Positions 4,672 through 5,387 of a DNA stretch of 5,387 nucleotides are shown one piece after another. This DNA is from Acidimicrobiaceae bacterium (GTDB taxonomy: Bacteria > Actinomycetota > Acidimicrobiia > Acidimicrobiales > RAAP-2). Each line of letters opens with the position of its first letter. The first letter of the stretch is position 1. Both the position numbers and the translations under genes were made by a program. The DNA lies in contig PMAL01000087.1 of NCBI GenBank assembly GCA_003152555.1, positions 827 through 6,213 of the forward strand. The letters are read 5' to 3'. The notes beneath the pieces are model-generated. The model saw nothing but the letters and a program-made list of their open reading frames with translations, ran no database searches and had not been told where the DNA came from.

Positions 4672-5340
4672 ATGAGCGATATTGAAACTTCCGACACCGA
4701 CCACGACATTGACGCCGAGGACGAGATCCCCGACGTCACCATTCTCGAAGACGGTCTCGACGAAGAGCCGGTCATTGAGAGTGCCTTCGACCGTCCCGGT
4801 CGCTGGTACATCGTGCACACGTTCGCCGGGCACGAGCAGAAGGTCATTGGCGCGCTCAACAACATCATCAAGAGCCGCGAGCTCAACGAGAGCATCTACG
4901 AGATCTACCTGCCCGAAGAAGACGTGACCGAGTTCAAGTCCGGCAAGAAGGTCACGGTCTCTAAGCGCATGTTCCCCAGCTACTTGCTTATTCGCTGCGA
5001 GCCCGATCCCGAGATCTTCTACGTCATTGGCTCGACCCCCGGCGTGACGGGTTTCGTCGGCGCTGAAAAAACCCGCCCGACGGCGCTCACGCGTCGCGAA
5101 GTCGACAATATTATTCGTCCCATTGTTGAGGGCGTCGAGCAGCCGGCCGCCAAGCGGCGCCTGCCGACCCACGAGTTCGAAGTCAACGACACCGTACAAA
5201 TCAAGACCGGCCCCTTCGCCACGTTCTCGGGCCACGTCGCCGAGATCAACGAAGACCAACTGAAAGTCAAGGTGCTCGTGGACATCTTCGGACGTGAAAC
5301 CCCAGTGGAGCTCGACTTCACGCAGATTACGAAGCTCTAG
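4672..5340 (+). CDS. nusG: Transcription termination/antitermination protein NusG
   Basis: This encodes a 222-residue elongation factor that binds the RNA polymerase clamp, suppresses or tunes pausing, and links polymerase to Rho or to ribosomal protein S10. The NGN domain spans about 43-140, with RWYIVHTFAGHEQKV (44-58) and KRMFPSYLLIRCE (98-110). A KOW domain covers about 168-222, with FEVNDTVQIKTGPFATFSG at its start and the expected FGRETPVEL. The first 40 residues are an acidic extension with 17 Asp/Glu and no Lys or Arg, longer than the roughly 180-residue E. coli protein and common in Actinobacteria. AAGG (4663-4666), overlapping the secE stop, lies 5 nt before the ATG. rplK follows after 9 nt. 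Confidence 0.98.
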   Translation: MSDIETSDTDHDIDAEDEIPDVTILEDGLDEEPVIESAFDRPGRWYIVHTFAGHEQKVIGALNNIIKSRELNESIYEIYLPEEDVTEFKSGKKVTVSKRMFPSYLLIRCEPDPEIFYVIGSTPGVTGFVGAEKTRPTALTRREVDNIIRPIVEGVEQPAAKRRLPTHEFEVNDTVQIKTGPFATFSGHVAEINEDQLKVKVLVDIFGRETPVELDFTQITKL

Positions 5341-5343
5341 GAG
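5338..5343 (+). promoter_or_regulatory. Ribosome-binding site of rplK
   Basis: TAGGAG overlaps the nusG stop codon and lies 6 nt before the rplK ATG at 5350, so a ribosome finishing nusG could re-initiate directly. It supports both the rplK start and coupling in the operon. Confidence 0.75.
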
Positions 5344-5349
5344 AACAAC

Positions 5350-5387
5350 ATGGCAAAGAAGGTTGTGGCAGTAGTAAAGATCCAGCT
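5350..5387 (+). CDS. rplK: 50S ribosomal protein L11, N-terminal fragment
   Basis: Only 12 full codons are present before the window ends: MAKKVVAVVKIQ, the characteristic L11 N-terminus. L11 forms the base of the L7/L12 stalk and the GTPase-associated centre with 23S rRNA, and its N-terminal domain is the thiostrepton-binding side. The fragment is short, but the sequence plus placement directly after nusG makes the call firm. It is translated in the same operon as secE and nusG; rplA is expected just beyond the window. Confidence 0.94.
   Translation, partial: MAKKVVAVVKIQ

Noticed and set aside
4332..5259. Minus-strand open frames of 187 and 201 residues opposite secE and nusG
   Set aside because: They are antisense to two of the most conserved bacterial genes, have low-complexity composition and no start signals; they arise from codon bias.

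Overview
The window looks like a chromosomal housekeeping segment from an actinobacterium, possibly of the class Acidimicrobiia. Three things point to Actinobacteria: the moderately high G+C, a MptB-like membrane mannosyltransferase, and the order tRNA-Thr, tRNA-Met, rpmG, tRNA-Trp, secE, nusG, rplK, which is the usual actinobacterial arrangement around the start of the secE-nusG-rplK cluster. The narrower placement rests only on the general look of SecE, NusG and L33 and is tentative.

Left part (1-1353): the first 84 codons of a TesB-type acyl-CoA thioesterase run leftward out of the window. A small GtrA-family membrane protein runs rightward, and a YajQ/UPF0234 protein faces it. The gtrA and yajQ stop codons overlap tail-to-tail by 4 nt.

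Middle (1354-3809): a long-variable-arm tRNA-Tyr is followed by a 12-bp hairpin that probably terminates it. Next is a 543-residue multi-spanning polyprenol-phosphate-mannose-dependent mannosyltransferase (MptB-like). It ends in a 4-nt tail-to-tail overlap with a leftward GNAT acetyltransferase of the phosphinothricin/methionine-sulfone acetyltransferase type. A short divergent region with a good -10 box then leads into the translation cluster.

Right part (3810-5387): tRNA-Thr(GGT), tRNA-Met(CAT) and rpmG lie close together and are probably co-transcribed. A long hairpin separates rpmG from tRNA-Trp(CCA), which is followed by secE, nusG and the first 12 codons of rplK. secE-nusG-rplK have gaps of 7 and 9 nt and form one operon joining protein export (SecE), transcription elongation (NusG) and the ribosome (L11, L33).

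The genes fall into two translation-start styles. rpmG, nusG and rplK have clear Shine-Dalgarno sites. tesB, gtrA, yajQ and the acetyltransferase do not, and each instead has a -10-like hexamer 6-8 nt before its start codon, as expected of leaderless mRNAs. I found no CRISPR array, insertion sequence, phage gene, toxin-antitoxin pair or defence system, and no evidence of a new multi-gene system. The points most worth checking are the incomplete zinc-ribbon of L33, the leaderless-start pattern, the two overlapping convergent gene ends, and the RNA structures flanking tRNA-Trp. No stretch over 300 bases lacks a gene.
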